From: an uncultured Pelagibacteraceae bacterium
GTDB taxonomy: Bacteria; Pseudomonadota; Alphaproteobacteria; Pelagibacterales; Pelagibacteraceae
DNA length: 64,000 nt
Assembly (NCBI GenBank): GCA_902626645.1
Contig: CACOGC010000002.1
Coordinates: 62,001 to 126,000, forward strand
Direction of reading: 5' to 3'
Part shown: positions 46,864 to 54,037 of the stretch, one piece after another
Position numbering within the stretch: the first letter of the stretch is position 1
How the letters are laid out: every line of letters begins with the position of its first letter
The notes under the pieces: generated by a model
Database searches by the model: none
The model's input: only the letters and a program-made list of their open reading frames with translations
What the model was told of the DNA's origin: nothing
Position numbers and translations under genes: made by a program

Positions 46864-47322
46864 TAGGTAATATTTATTTACTATTATTTAAAGTATTACA
46901 TTAATTATTTATTATAAACAATTGTATTTATTGTATTTTATTTAAATATAAATAATATAAATTTATAAATATTTTTGATTATTAAATATTAAAATCACCT
47001 TAATATGTGCTGAAAGAGTAGAGATTTATAGTAAATTATGAAAAACATCAAATAACCTTTTAAATAGGAACTTTTTCCGATTGTGGTTATGAAAATTCCA
47101 AAAAAGTAGGGCAGTCTAAAAGCGTTGGTATAGTTGAATAGTAGAGCGATGCACTAATTGAATATAGCATTTAAACGCCCATAGAGGGGTCTATTTTTCG
47201 TGTTTGTTAATATATGGTACAACCGAAGGGTGAATTATGTTTTTTAGAGAGTAATCTCGCAAAAAGGTAAAAAAGCATTGATTTTACTCACTTTTTTTAC
47301 TTAAAAAAGTTTTAAAATAGCG
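46864..47322. other. Gene-free region of 459 bases
   Basis: The longest gene-free stretch in the window. 46864-46990 is extremely AT-rich (about ten percent GC by rough count). 46991-47320 has more mixed composition, with no frame above about 46 codons on either strand. It has short inverted segments such as CCC/GGG around 47178-47189 (CCCATAGAGGG) and GAGA/TCTC at 47247-47258. I find no tRNA cloverleaf, no tmRNA, RNase P or SRP signature. The content is unexplained. Confidence 0.6.
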
Positions 47323-47598
47323 CTAAATAGCTACTTTTTCAGATCTTAGTAATTTAAGCTTTTGCCTGATTCCACCTCTACCAGAGTAACCTCCAAGAGC
47401 TCCATCAGATCTAATCACTCTATGACAAGGTATTTTTGGGGCATATGGGTTTTTAGCACAAGCATTAGCTACAGCTCTCGCTGATTTAGGGCTGTTTATA
47501 GCAGCTGCAACTTGTTTATACGTTCTTATTTTACCTTTTGGTATAGTTTTAAGGTATTTCCAGACTTTTAATTGAAATTTAGTGCCTTTAAGATGCAT
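47323..47598 (-). CDS. ogt: Methylated-DNA--protein-cysteine methyltransferase, minimal form
   Basis: Repairs O6-alkylguanine by transferring the alkyl group to itself. Only 91 residues: the catalytic C-terminal domain without the N-terminal domain. The active-site cysteine is C58 in KIPCHRVIRSDG, the arginine finger is R41 in SARAVANACAKNP, and GALGGYSGRGG follows. It has cysteine, so it is a true methyltransferase and not an alkyltransferase-like protein. It lies inside the accessory stretch, flanked by non-coding DNA. Confidence 0.9.
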   Translation of the reverse strand: MHLKGTKFQLKVWKYLKTIPKGKIRTYKQVAAAINSPKSARAVANACAKNPYAPKIPCHRVIRSDGALGGYSGRGGIRQKLKLLRSEKVAI

Positions 47599-47610
47599 TT
47601 TTTACTAAAA

Positions 47611-47790
47611 ACCCCTGTTTCCTTGCACTTTTAAGGGTGCAAAGAACAGTTGTTTTGGCACGTCGTTGATGCGCTACCGCCATGCCTCCCGTTCTACATG
47701 TTCAGCGATGCTTTGCAGAACTTTCTGCCCCTTGGATTTGTACCTCTCGGCTTTTGTCCAATTGGCCAGTTAAGGGTTGCCCCTTAATTC
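47611..47790. other. GC-rich block of unknown nature
   Basis: By hand count 47641-47780 contains 70 G or C in 140 bases (50 percent), against well under 35 percent in surrounding DNA. It contains hairpin-forming repeats: TTGCAC/GTGCAA (47623-47642), GCAGAA/TTCTGC (47715-47728), palindrome CCAATTGG (47758-47765), and TTAAGGG-TTGC-CCCTTAA (47770-47787; GCAA tetraloop on the minus strand). No ORF is convincing. It could be a structured RNA, a mobile-element end, or a foreign fragment. Confidence 0.6.
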
Positions 47791-47882
47791 ATTTATACAT
47801 TAACAGATATGATTTTAGAGCTGTATCACCTTTTAATTGATTCTTAAAATTTACAGAAATTCATGTGAATATTGGGGATAAA

Positions 47883-48059
47883 TCAAGCTTTGAAAACTAA
47901 GATAAAATAGCTAATTAAAAATAAGATTGCCAAGATAGATAAAAAAATAGTCTCAATGCTTTTGCCATGATTTTTATATTGAATTGAACTTAGAATAATA
48001 AATCCTACGGAAGTAATTAAAAACCATACAGCAGGAATTTCTCCATCTATTGAACCCAT
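47883..48059 (-). CDS. Small membrane protein of 58 residues
   Basis: A frame on the minus strand from ATG 48059 to TGA 47883 encodes a protein with two hydrophobic helices (PAVWFLITSVGFIILSS and TIFLSILAILFLISYFILV) joined by a short polar loop (IQYKNHGKS). No known function. It lies divergent from the recombinase gene, with an 80-base shared upstream region that has promoter-like elements in both directions. The two-helix layout with charged loop makes chance unlikely. Confidence 0.55.
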   Translation of the reverse strand: MGSIDGEIPAVWFLITSVGFIILSSIQYKNHGKSIETIFLSILAILFLISYFILVFKA

Positions 48060-48077
48060 AAATTTATACTTAAACTA

Positions 48078-48106
48078 TTGACATTAAAAATCACTTGATA
48101 TATTAC
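48078..48106 (+). promoter_or_regulatory. Candidate promoter of the recombinase gene
   Basis: TTGACA at 48078-48083 is a perfect -35 hexamer, followed after 17 bases by TATTAC at 48101-48106. It lies 34 bases before the recombinase ATG. The opposite strand has TTGATA and TAATAT in the same interval, for the small membrane protein. Pattern evidence only. Confidence 0.45.
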
Positions 48107-48109
48107 TAA

Positions 48110-48128
48110 TGATAATTAATTGTTATCA
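48110..48128. repeat. Operator-like inverted repeat before the recombinase
   Basis: TGATAA (48110-48115) and TTATCA (48123-48128) are perfect inverted arms around a seven-base spacer, placed at the predicted transcription start of the recombinase and over the -35 region of the divergent gene. The shape suits a repressor site. It resembles a Fur-type box only loosely. Confidence 0.45.
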
Positions 48129-48139
48129 ATACTAATTAT

Positions 48140-49093
48140 ATGAATGAACTAACAACAGACCTAAAATCACTTCATGAGGCAACTTTGAATAACCTCAAAA
48201 GTTCTAAGGCAAATAATACACTAAGAGCCTATAAATCAGATTTCAAGGATTTTGGAGCGTTTTGTGTTAAGCATGGTTTAAATTCTTTACCTTCAGAGCC
48301 TAAAATAGTTTCATTATATCTTACGCACCTTTCAAAAAATTCGAAAATAAGCACCTTAAGAAGACGTTTAGTATCAATTAGTATGGTTCATAAACTAAAA
48401 GGGCATTACCTAGACACCAAACATCCAATAATTATTGAAAATTTAATGGGAATAAGAAGGGTGAAAGGAAGCATTCAAAAAGGTAAAAAACCATTATTAA
48501 TCAGTCATTTAAAATCTATAATTGATGTAATAAATCAACAAAAAATTGAAAATATTAAAAAATTAAGAGATAAGTCAATAATCTTAATTGGCTTTGGAGG
48601 TGGATTTAGACGAACTGAACTAATTTCAACTGATTATGAAGACTTAGAATTTGTTCCTGAAGGTCTTAAAATTACTATCAGGAGATCGAAAACCGATCAA
48701 TTCGGTCAAGGAATGATCAAAGGACTACCCTACTTTACTAACGAAAACTACTGCCCTGTACTAAATCTTAAAAAGTGGCTAGAAATTTCTAAAATTAAAT
48801 CTGGACCAATTTTTAGAAGATTTTCTAAAGGTTTATCATTAACAGATAATAGATTAACTGACCAATCTGTAGTTTTATTAATGAAAGAGTATTTGCGGTT
48901 AGCAGGTATCGAAAATAAAAATTTTGCTGGTCATAGTTTAAGGTCAGGTTTTGCAACAGTTGCTGCTGATTCGGGGGCTGATGAGAGAAGCATAATGGCT
49001 ATGACCGGTCATAAATCAACTCAAATGGTTAGAAGATATATTAGAGAAGCAAATATATTTAAAAATAATGCATTAAATAAAATTAAGATTTAA
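48140..49093 (+). CDS. Tyrosine recombinase / phage-type integrase
   Basis: A site-specific recombinase of 317 residues. An N-terminal core-binding domain (about 1-110) with a SAM-like helix is followed by the catalytic domain. Its residues are all visible: arginine in GGFRRTELI (near 157), lysine in RRSKTDQFG (near 184), HSLRSGF (near 265), GHKSTQMVRRY (near 290) and the nucleophile tyrosine just after. It should therefore be active. It is not the XerC/XerD pair in context; it lies in the accessory stretch. Confidence 0.92.
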   Translation: MNELTTDLKSLHEATLNNLKSSKANNTLRAYKSDFKDFGAFCVKHGLNSLPSEPKIVSLYLTHLSKNSKISTLRRRLVSISMVHKLKGHYLDTKHPIIIENLMGIRRVKGSIQKGKKPLLISHLKSIIDVINQQKIENIKKLRDKSIILIGFGGGFRRTELISTDYEDLEFVPEGLKITIRRSKTDQFGQGMIKGLPYFTNENYCPVLNLKKWLEISKIKSGPIFRRFSKGLSLTDNRLTDQSVVLLMKEYLRLAGIENKNFAGHSLRSGFATVAADSGADERSIMAMTGHKSTQMVRRYIREANIFKNNALNKIKI

Positions 49094-49098
49094 ACTTG

Positions 49099-51198
49099 CT
49101 ATATCAAAGAAGCTTTTTTTCCAATAGATTTATCAATTATATATTTTGAAATTTTAACTTCATTAAATAATTTGAAATATTTTTCTTTGCCTTTTTTTGC
49201 AATTTTAATTCTTAATTTATCATTTTTTTTATAAAATTTGATTTTATCAGCAAGATCATTGACATCATTATAAGAAACTATTTCATTTGAATTAAAAAAA
49301 CTGTTCATTTTTACTTTTTTGTCTATAAAAACTAATAACCCATTTCCCATAAGCGAGGCGATTCTATTACTCGAGTAATGTTTTGTAGGTTGTCCCCTAC
49401 TAAGATTTAAGGCCATTTTTGAATTAACTAATGATTTATAAAATTCATTACCCCAAACAGGTTCTTGTTTTCCAATTCCATAAAAATCATATTTAATTCC
49501 ATTCATCTTTTTAATAAGTTTTTCTAAAAAAATGACTCTACTATCTGTTTTTCCAATTTTTAGAGTTGCACGATTAACCCCATGACTCATTGCATAAAAA
49601 ACATCGTTAGAAGGTGTTAGATTGTAAACATCAAAACATTCAATATTTCTATCCACAGGTGTCATAAAAAAATGAACTTTTTTAAGATATTTCTTAGATA
49701 GATTTAGGATAGTAGGATTAGTTGTAATGAACGAATGATCTACTATTGGAAAAAATTTACTCAATTTATTAATATTTTCATATGTATCTGGTAAATTTTT
49801 CATCAATGGATCCTCATTCCATTGAGAGATTATTATATTTTTATTAATTGATTTAAAATCAGATAAGATTTCTTGATTTACATTATCAGAATGTCCAAAA
49901 ATAACTAAATCTGGGTTATAATTTTTAAAAGTTTCGACTAAATAACTATGAAATTTTTCTCTAGCGCCAAATAAATTAATACTTTTATTTAGTCTCACAT
50001 AATCTCTATCACTAATTTCGATTACATCATGACCATTTCTGATAAAGCCATTAGTAAATTTTTTACCTAATGACAGATTATAAATTCTATGATTTAATTT
50101 TTGCGCTAAATTATAGATATTTATTATTCTTAATTTATTTTTATTAATATTTATTTTTTTGAAAGGAAATAGTGAATTTCTCATTAAATCAATTTTTTGA
50201 GAATTATTCTTCAATTTGTGTTTAACAAATTTTTTACTTCTAATCTGAATTTTTTTTCTTAATTTATCATTTTTAATAAGTTGTATAATTTCATTTTCAA
50301 TATTTTTAGTGTTTAATTTTTTGAGTTTTATTGCAAAATCAGTTGTTTCTGGGAGTCCACCACTATTAGAGATTATTGTTGCGCAGCCACGTGAAGAAGC
50401 TTCTAATGCAGTCCTACCAAATGGTTCTTCCCATCTTGAGGGTATAACAGCAATTTCAGATTTACTTAGATAATTCAAAACTTTATTATGTGGAATTTGA
50501 CCAAGGTTAATATGTTTTCTATGAGTAGGGAAATTTTGAAATCTCTTTTCTTCACCAATTGAAATAGCGCTCCAATCATTATATTGATCTAAAATTTTAA
50601 ACATAGATTTGCAATATAGATCATACCCCTTCGATTCATTTAATTTTCCAACAAAAATTATTTGTTTATTTTTTTTGACATCTTTTTTTATTGGATCAAT
50701 ACTATGATAGATAATTTGAGTTTTATTATCAGACAAATTTGGTAAATTTTCAAAAAACTTTTTTTTAACCCATTTTGAGATAAAAATAATTTTATCAACA
50801 TTTTTTAAAAGATACATTCTTTCACTAACTGATTTAGCACCTTTCATAGTAGTTGGGTCATTATGAAAATATAAGATGATTTTTGAATTCAATTTACCAA
50901 AAAATTCTTTAACCATGATTGGTCTATTATGTAACTCTAGGATATCAAAATTCAAATTTTTGATTTTATTAATGATCTTATTTGAATACTCTTTAGTTGT
51001 GCTATTAAGTTTTGAATTAATTTTATCTATATTTATGTAATTTTTCGTTAAGTAGTTTTTGTTTTTGGTACTACCTATAATGTAAGTATTTTTTTTATGT
51101 TCAGAGTCTCTTATAAAATCACTGATCCATAGGGCAACTGCACCAGCTCCTCTCAGAGTATAATTTTCTTTATAGGGTAATATTGATGCTATTTTCAT
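49099..51198 (-). CDS. Two-domain glycosyltransferase
   Basis: A 699-residue protein. The first half (about 1-350) is a GT4-type GT-B enzyme: LRGAGAVALWISDF at the start, IIFVGKLNESKGYDLY, and the E-x7-E motif in RWEEPFGRTALEASSRG. The second half (about 360-699) resembles the CgeB/Glyco_trans_1_2 type with LVIFGHSDNV, AMSHGVNRATLKIG and ALNLSRGQPTKHYSSNRI. It probably builds a cell-surface glycan; substrate unknown. It lies between the integrase and tRNA-Glu, a typical variable position. Confidence 0.85.
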   Translation of the reverse strand: MKIASILPYKENYTLRGAGAVALWISDFIRDSEHKKNTYIIGSTKNKNYLTKNYINIDKINSKLNSTTKEYSNKIINKIKNLNFDILELHNRPIMVKEFFGKLNSKIILYFHNDPTTMKGAKSVSERMYLLKNVDKIIFISKWVKKKFFENLPNLSDNKTQIIYHSIDPIKKDVKKNKQIIFVGKLNESKGYDLYCKSMFKILDQYNDWSAISIGEEKRFQNFPTHRKHINLGQIPHNKVLNYLSKSEIAVIPSRWEEPFGRTALEASSRGCATIISNSGGLPETTDFAIKLKKLNTKNIENEIIQLIKNDKLRKKIQIRSKKFVKHKLKNNSQKIDLMRNSLFPFKKININKNKLRIINIYNLAQKLNHRIYNLSLGKKFTNGFIRNGHDVIEISDRDYVRLNKSINLFGAREKFHSYLVETFKNYNPDLVIFGHSDNVNQEILSDFKSINKNIIISQWNEDPLMKNLPDTYENINKLSKFFPIVDHSFITTNPTILNLSKKYLKKVHFFMTPVDRNIECFDVYNLTPSNDVFYAMSHGVNRATLKIGKTDSRVIFLEKLIKKMNGIKYDFYGIGKQEPVWGNEFYKSLVNSKMALNLSRGQPTKHYSSNRIASLMGNGLLVFIDKKVKMNSFFNSNEIVSYNDVNDLADKIKFYKKNDKLRIKIAKKGKEKYFKLFNEVKISKYIIDKSIGKKASLI

Positions 51199-51199
51199 A

Positions 51200-51448
51200 T
51201 TAACTTAAATTTAATAAGTGTTTTCTTTTTTTTTTATCTCTTTTTAATTTATACTCAAATGACATTGCTAATCTTTTATCATAAAATCTTTTTTTATAGA
51301 TAATTTTCCACTTATATCCTCGAGTTGACTTTGCTCCTCTACCTGTATTGTGTTTTTTAAGTCTTAAATCAAGGTTATTTGTATATCCAACGTAAGTTTT
51401 GATGATTTTATTTTTTACGCTTTTAAGCATATAAACATAAAATATCAT
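51200..51448 (-). CDS. GIY-YIG domain protein (UPF0213 type)
   Basis: An 82-residue single-domain GIY-YIG protein. FYVYMLKS and TYVGYTNNLDLRLKKHN are the two GIY-YIG strands with the arginine, RGAKSTRGYKWKIIY follows, and the metal-ligand glutamate lies in SFEYKLKRDKKKR. Members are small nucleases of unclear role, often near tRNA genes or mobile DNA. It ends one base before the glycosyltransferase gene start and is six bases from tRNA-Glu. Confidence 0.9.
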   Translation of the reverse strand: MIFYVYMLKSVKNKIIKTYVGYTNNLDLRLKKHNTGRGAKSTRGYKWKIIYKKRFYDKRLAMSFEYKLKRDKKKRKHLLNLS

Positions 51449-51453
51449 AAATG

Positions 51454-51528
51454 TGGCGGTCCCTAGGGGAATCGAACCCCTCTTTCGAGGATGAAAACCA
51501 CGTGTCCTAACCGATAGACGAAGGGACC
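51454..51528 (-). tRNA. tRNA-Glu(UUC)
   Basis: A 75-base cloverleaf on the minus strand. The acceptor GGTCCCT pairs with AGGGACC, the anticodon loop TTTTCAT carries UUC, the T arm is GGGGTTCGATTCCCC, and CCA is encoded (complement of 51454-51456). Its 3' end faces the accessory stretch with the integrase. Confidence 0.98.
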
Positions 51529-51538
51529 AAATTTGAGG

Positions 51539-51567
51539 TTTCTATTGCAAAATTTAATCTTTATCAA
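51539..51567 (-). promoter_or_regulatory. Candidate promoter of tRNA-Glu
   Basis: On the minus strand TTGATA (complement of 51562-51567) and TAGAAA (complement of 51539-51544) are spaced 17 bases, ending ten bases before the tRNA. The -10 match is modest. Confidence 0.4.
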
Positions 51568-51573
51568 GTGTTA

Positions 51574-51879
51574 TTAGGTTGCATTCTTCCCGTTATTATT
51601 CAGTAATTCTTTGAATTCTTTTGATGGTTTGAATAAAACAACATCTCTCTTAGAAATCTCTTTTTCTTCTTTTGTTTTTGGATTTCTACCAATTCTAGAA
51701 CTCTTTGATCTAATCATAAATGTCCCAAACTTTGATATTTTTATAGATTTTTTTTTGCATAAATTTGAAATTATTATAGAAAAAAATTCATCAATTAAAT
51801 TTTCTGTGATGTGTTTTGAAAATCCAATTTGCATATATATTGCGTTTACTAAATCTTTTTTGGTTAAATTAATTCTCAT
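51574..51879 (-). CDS. ihfA: Integration host factor subunit alpha
   Basis: A DNA-bending protein of the HU/IHF family; 101 residues. LTKKDLVNAIYMQIGFSK at the start, ISKFGTFMIRSKSSRIGRNP in the arm region, and GRNPKTKE at the DNA-contacting tip fit IHF alpha rather than HU. It follows plsX with a three-base gap. In most alphaproteobacteria fabH lies between plsX and ihfA; here it is absent. Confidence 0.88.
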   Translation of the reverse strand: MRINLTKKDLVNAIYMQIGFSKHITENLIDEFFSIIISNLCKKKSIKISKFGTFMIRSKSSRIGRNPKTKEEKEISKRDVVLFKPSKEFKELLNNNGKNAT

Positions 51880-51882
51880 TAA

Positions 51883-52884
51883 TTAAATATTTTCTCTTAT
51901 TTTATTGATCAAATTACCTTGAACAATCTTGCTACAAACTTCTAATGAATTTGAAAAACCAATAAAATCAGTCCCTCCATGACTTTTTACAACTGGTGAG
52001 TCTAAACCGATAAAAATTGCTCCATTATAGAGTCTAGGATCTAATCGTTTTTTAAATTTATTAAGATTTGAGAAATTTAATATAGCTGATAATTTACCTA
52101 AAATTGTGTCCTTAAAGACTTTTTTTAACTCATCCGTAATAAAATTTGCTGTTCCCTCTGCTGTTTTAAGAGCAACATTTCCTGTAAAACCATCAGAAAC
52201 AATTACATTCACATTTCCATCCATGAGTTCATTACCCTCTATGTAACCTGAGAAATTAAAATTATCAGATTTTTTTTCATTCAGTATTTGAAATGTTTCT
52301 TTTATAATTTCATTACCCTTTAATTCTTCTGAACCGATATTTAACAAAGCTGTATTAGGTATTTCATTTGGGTAAAGAGACTTATACAAAGATGCCCCCA
52401 TAATTGAGAAATCAACTAAATTTTTTGAACTACACTCAATATTAGCTCCTAAGTCCAATACTACACTCATGCCTTTTTTGTTTGGCCATAATGCCGATAA
52501 TGCGGGTTTATCAATGTTTTCGATCATCTTAAGATTTAATTTAGCAATTACAAGTAATGCACCGGTGTTTCCTGCAGATATTACAATATCGGCCTCTTTT
52601 CTTTTCACACTTTCAATCGCAAGCCACATACTTGTATTTTTGCCTCTTTTAGCTGCTTCAAGAGGGCTATCGGTACTTTTAACAACATTGTCTGTATGTA
52701 CAATTTCATAGAAATCTTCATTTAATTTATTTTTAATTAGTTTCTCAATTTCAATCTTATTACCAAATATTTTAAAAAAATTTTTTTTATTTGATTTATT
52801 ACTATGGATAATGCCATCAATAATCTTCTTAGGTGAACCATCACCGCCCATTGCATCAACTGCAATTTTAGTTAATTCTGACAT
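51883..52884 (-). CDS. plsX: Phosphate acyltransferase PlsX
   Basis: Makes acyl-phosphate from acyl-ACP for phospholipid synthesis. The protein has 333 residues. VDAMGGDGSPKKIIDGI at the start, SAGNTGALLVIAKLNL near residue 105, and NVIVSDGFTGNVALKTAEG near residue 230 are PlsX hallmarks. It follows rpmF as usual and is followed directly by ihfA, without fabH. Confidence 0.95.
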   Translation of the reverse strand: MSELTKIAVDAMGGDGSPKKIIDGIIHSNKSNKKNFFKIFGNKIEIEKLIKNKLNEDFYEIVHTDNVVKSTDSPLEAAKRGKNTSMWLAIESVKRKEADIVISAGNTGALLVIAKLNLKMIENIDKPALSALWPNKKGMSVVLDLGANIECSSKNLVDFSIMGASLYKSLYPNEIPNTALLNIGSEELKGNEIIKETFQILNEKKSDNFNFSGYIEGNELMDGNVNVIVSDGFTGNVALKTAEGTANFITDELKKVFKDTILGKLSAILNFSNLNKFKKRLDPRLYNGAIFIGLDSPVVKSHGGTDFIGFSNSLEVCSKIVQGNLINKIRENI

Positions 52885-52895
52885 TTAAATAATAA

Positions 52896-53078
52896 TTATT
52901 CTTCTGGGTCTAAAACTTGACGACCTTTGTACATTCCAGTTTTAAAATCTAAATGATGAGACAATCTATACTCACCAGATTTTTTATCCTCAATCACGTT
53001 TTTTGATGAGAATTTCATATTTTGCGACCTTCTCATACCAGTTCTTGATGGTGTTTGTTTTCGTTTAGGTACAGCCAT
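52896..53078 (-). CDS. rpmF: 50S ribosomal protein L32
   Basis: A 60-residue large-subunit protein. [20 protein letters not shown] is the standard alphaproteobacterial start, and [16 protein letters not shown] the typical end. It has no zinc cysteines. The usual upstream DUF177 (YceD) gene is missing; the cytochrome bc1 chaperone gene comes first, eight bases away. Confidence 0.95.
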   Translation of the reverse strand: MAVPKRKQTPSRTGMRRSQNMKFSSKNVIEDKKSGEYRLSHHLDFKTGMYKGRQVLDPEE

Positions 53079-53085
53079 AATTATA

Positions 53086-53553
53086 TTATGGACTACTTAC
53101 ACTTTTTAAAAAAAAATTCAAATTTTTTTTACTTAAATTTACAGAAAAATCATCAAAATATTCAACTAAAATATCAATTTCTTTAAAATCTTTTAAAAAA
53201 GGAGATAGTTTTTTTGTTTTTTCATTTTTATCTAATTTATCCCAAAAGTGGATTTCTGAGATAATAGCATGAAATAAATTTAAATAAATTTTCATTTTTT
53301 TATTAATTGATTGATCTCCGTAACCTATCTCACGAATACTTAGTTCTAATTGTCTAAAGCTAAAATCATAAATTTTTTGTAAAATATCCTTATTTTCTTT
53401 ATCTTTATAGCTTTTTAAAAAGAAAGCAAAATGGATTAAGAAAAATGTTAACCGATCTGAAAAGTTATCTTCTCGATTAAGTGATTTATACAGGTCTTTA
53501 TTTCTAGAGTAATTGATTAAACTGTTATAAACATTAATAAAGTTTTCAGACAT
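53086..53553 (-). CDS. Ubiquinol-cytochrome c chaperone (CBP3-like)
   Basis: A 155-residue protein of the CBP3/UQCC1 family, which helps assemble cytochrome b of the bc1 complex. Family features are the N-terminal [17 protein letters not shown] segment, [14 protein letters not shown] and the block [21 protein letters not shown] chose ATG 53553; the frame also opens at a TTG at 53559. The ATG overlaps the bamE ATG on the other strand in the palindrome CATG (53551-53554). Confidence 0.82.
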   Translation of the reverse strand: MSENFINVYNSLINYSRNKDLYKSLNREDNFSDRLTFFLIHFAFFLKSYKDKENKDILQKIYDFSFRQLELSIREIGYGDQSINKKMKIYLNLFHAIISEIHFWDKLDKNEKTKKLSPFLKDFKEIDILVEYFDDFSVNLSKKNLNFFLKSVSSP

Positions 53554-54037
53554 GTACAAAATATTATATATATTTTTTTTTGCATTAGTAGTATCAAATT
53601 GTTCTTTTGAAAAAGTTGTTAAACACCATGGTGTTCCTTTTCTTGAAAAAAAACAAAAGAAATTAATAATTAATCAATCGACAAGTAATGATGTTAGAAA
53701 AATTTTGGGTTCTCCCTCGACAAGAAGTAAATTTGATAATGATGTATGGATATATATTGAAAGAAAACAAACTCAATCTGGATTGAAAAATTTAGGTCAA
53801 ATGAAAATCTATAAAAATGATATACTTGTTTTAGAGATAGACAATTATGGAACTCTTAAGAAAAAGAATTTCTATAACATGGAAGATATGAACAAAATAA
53901 AGATTATTGATGAAACTACCGAAGCTTCTTTTGCAAGAAATTCGTTTATTTATGATTTCATGTCTAGTATGAGACAAAAAATTAATGACCCTCTTGGTGT
54001 GAGGGCCAAAAAAAGAAAAGAAATTAGCCAGCGATAA
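53552..54037 (+). CDS. bamE: Outer membrane assembly lipoprotein BamE (SmpA/OmlA)
   Basis: A small lipoprotein of the beta-barrel assembly machine; 161 residues. The signal peptide ends in VVSNCSFEK with a lipobox, and the domain shows [20 protein letters not shown] followed by [13 protein letters not shown], the SmpA/OmlA pattern. It has a longer C-terminal tail than E. coli BamE. Start codon overlaps the divergent chaperone start; stop overlaps hppA by 14 bases. Confidence 0.9.
   Translation: MYKILYIFFFALVVSNCSFEKVVKHHGVPFLEKKQKKLIINQSTSNDVRKILGSPSTRSKFDNDVWIYIERKQTQSGLKNLGQMKIYKNDILVLEIDNYGTLKKKNFYNMEDMNKIKIIDETTEASFARNSFIYDFMSSMRQKINDPLGVRAKKRKEISQR

Noticed and set aside
47104-47182. 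Possible tRNA-like fold starting GGGCAGTC and ending near GCCC
   Set aside because: The acceptor ends do not pair over seven bases and there is no T loop GTTCRANNC motif.
47630-47790. Integron attC site in the GC-rich block
   Set aside because: No RYYYAAC/GTTRRRY core-site pair is found at its ends; the neighbouring recombinase has no IntI-specific context that I can see.
46864-51528. att direct repeat formed by the tRNA-Glu 3' end
   Set aside because: No second copy of the tRNA-Glu end (around GGTCCCTAGGGGAATC on the plus strand) was found at the left side by eye.
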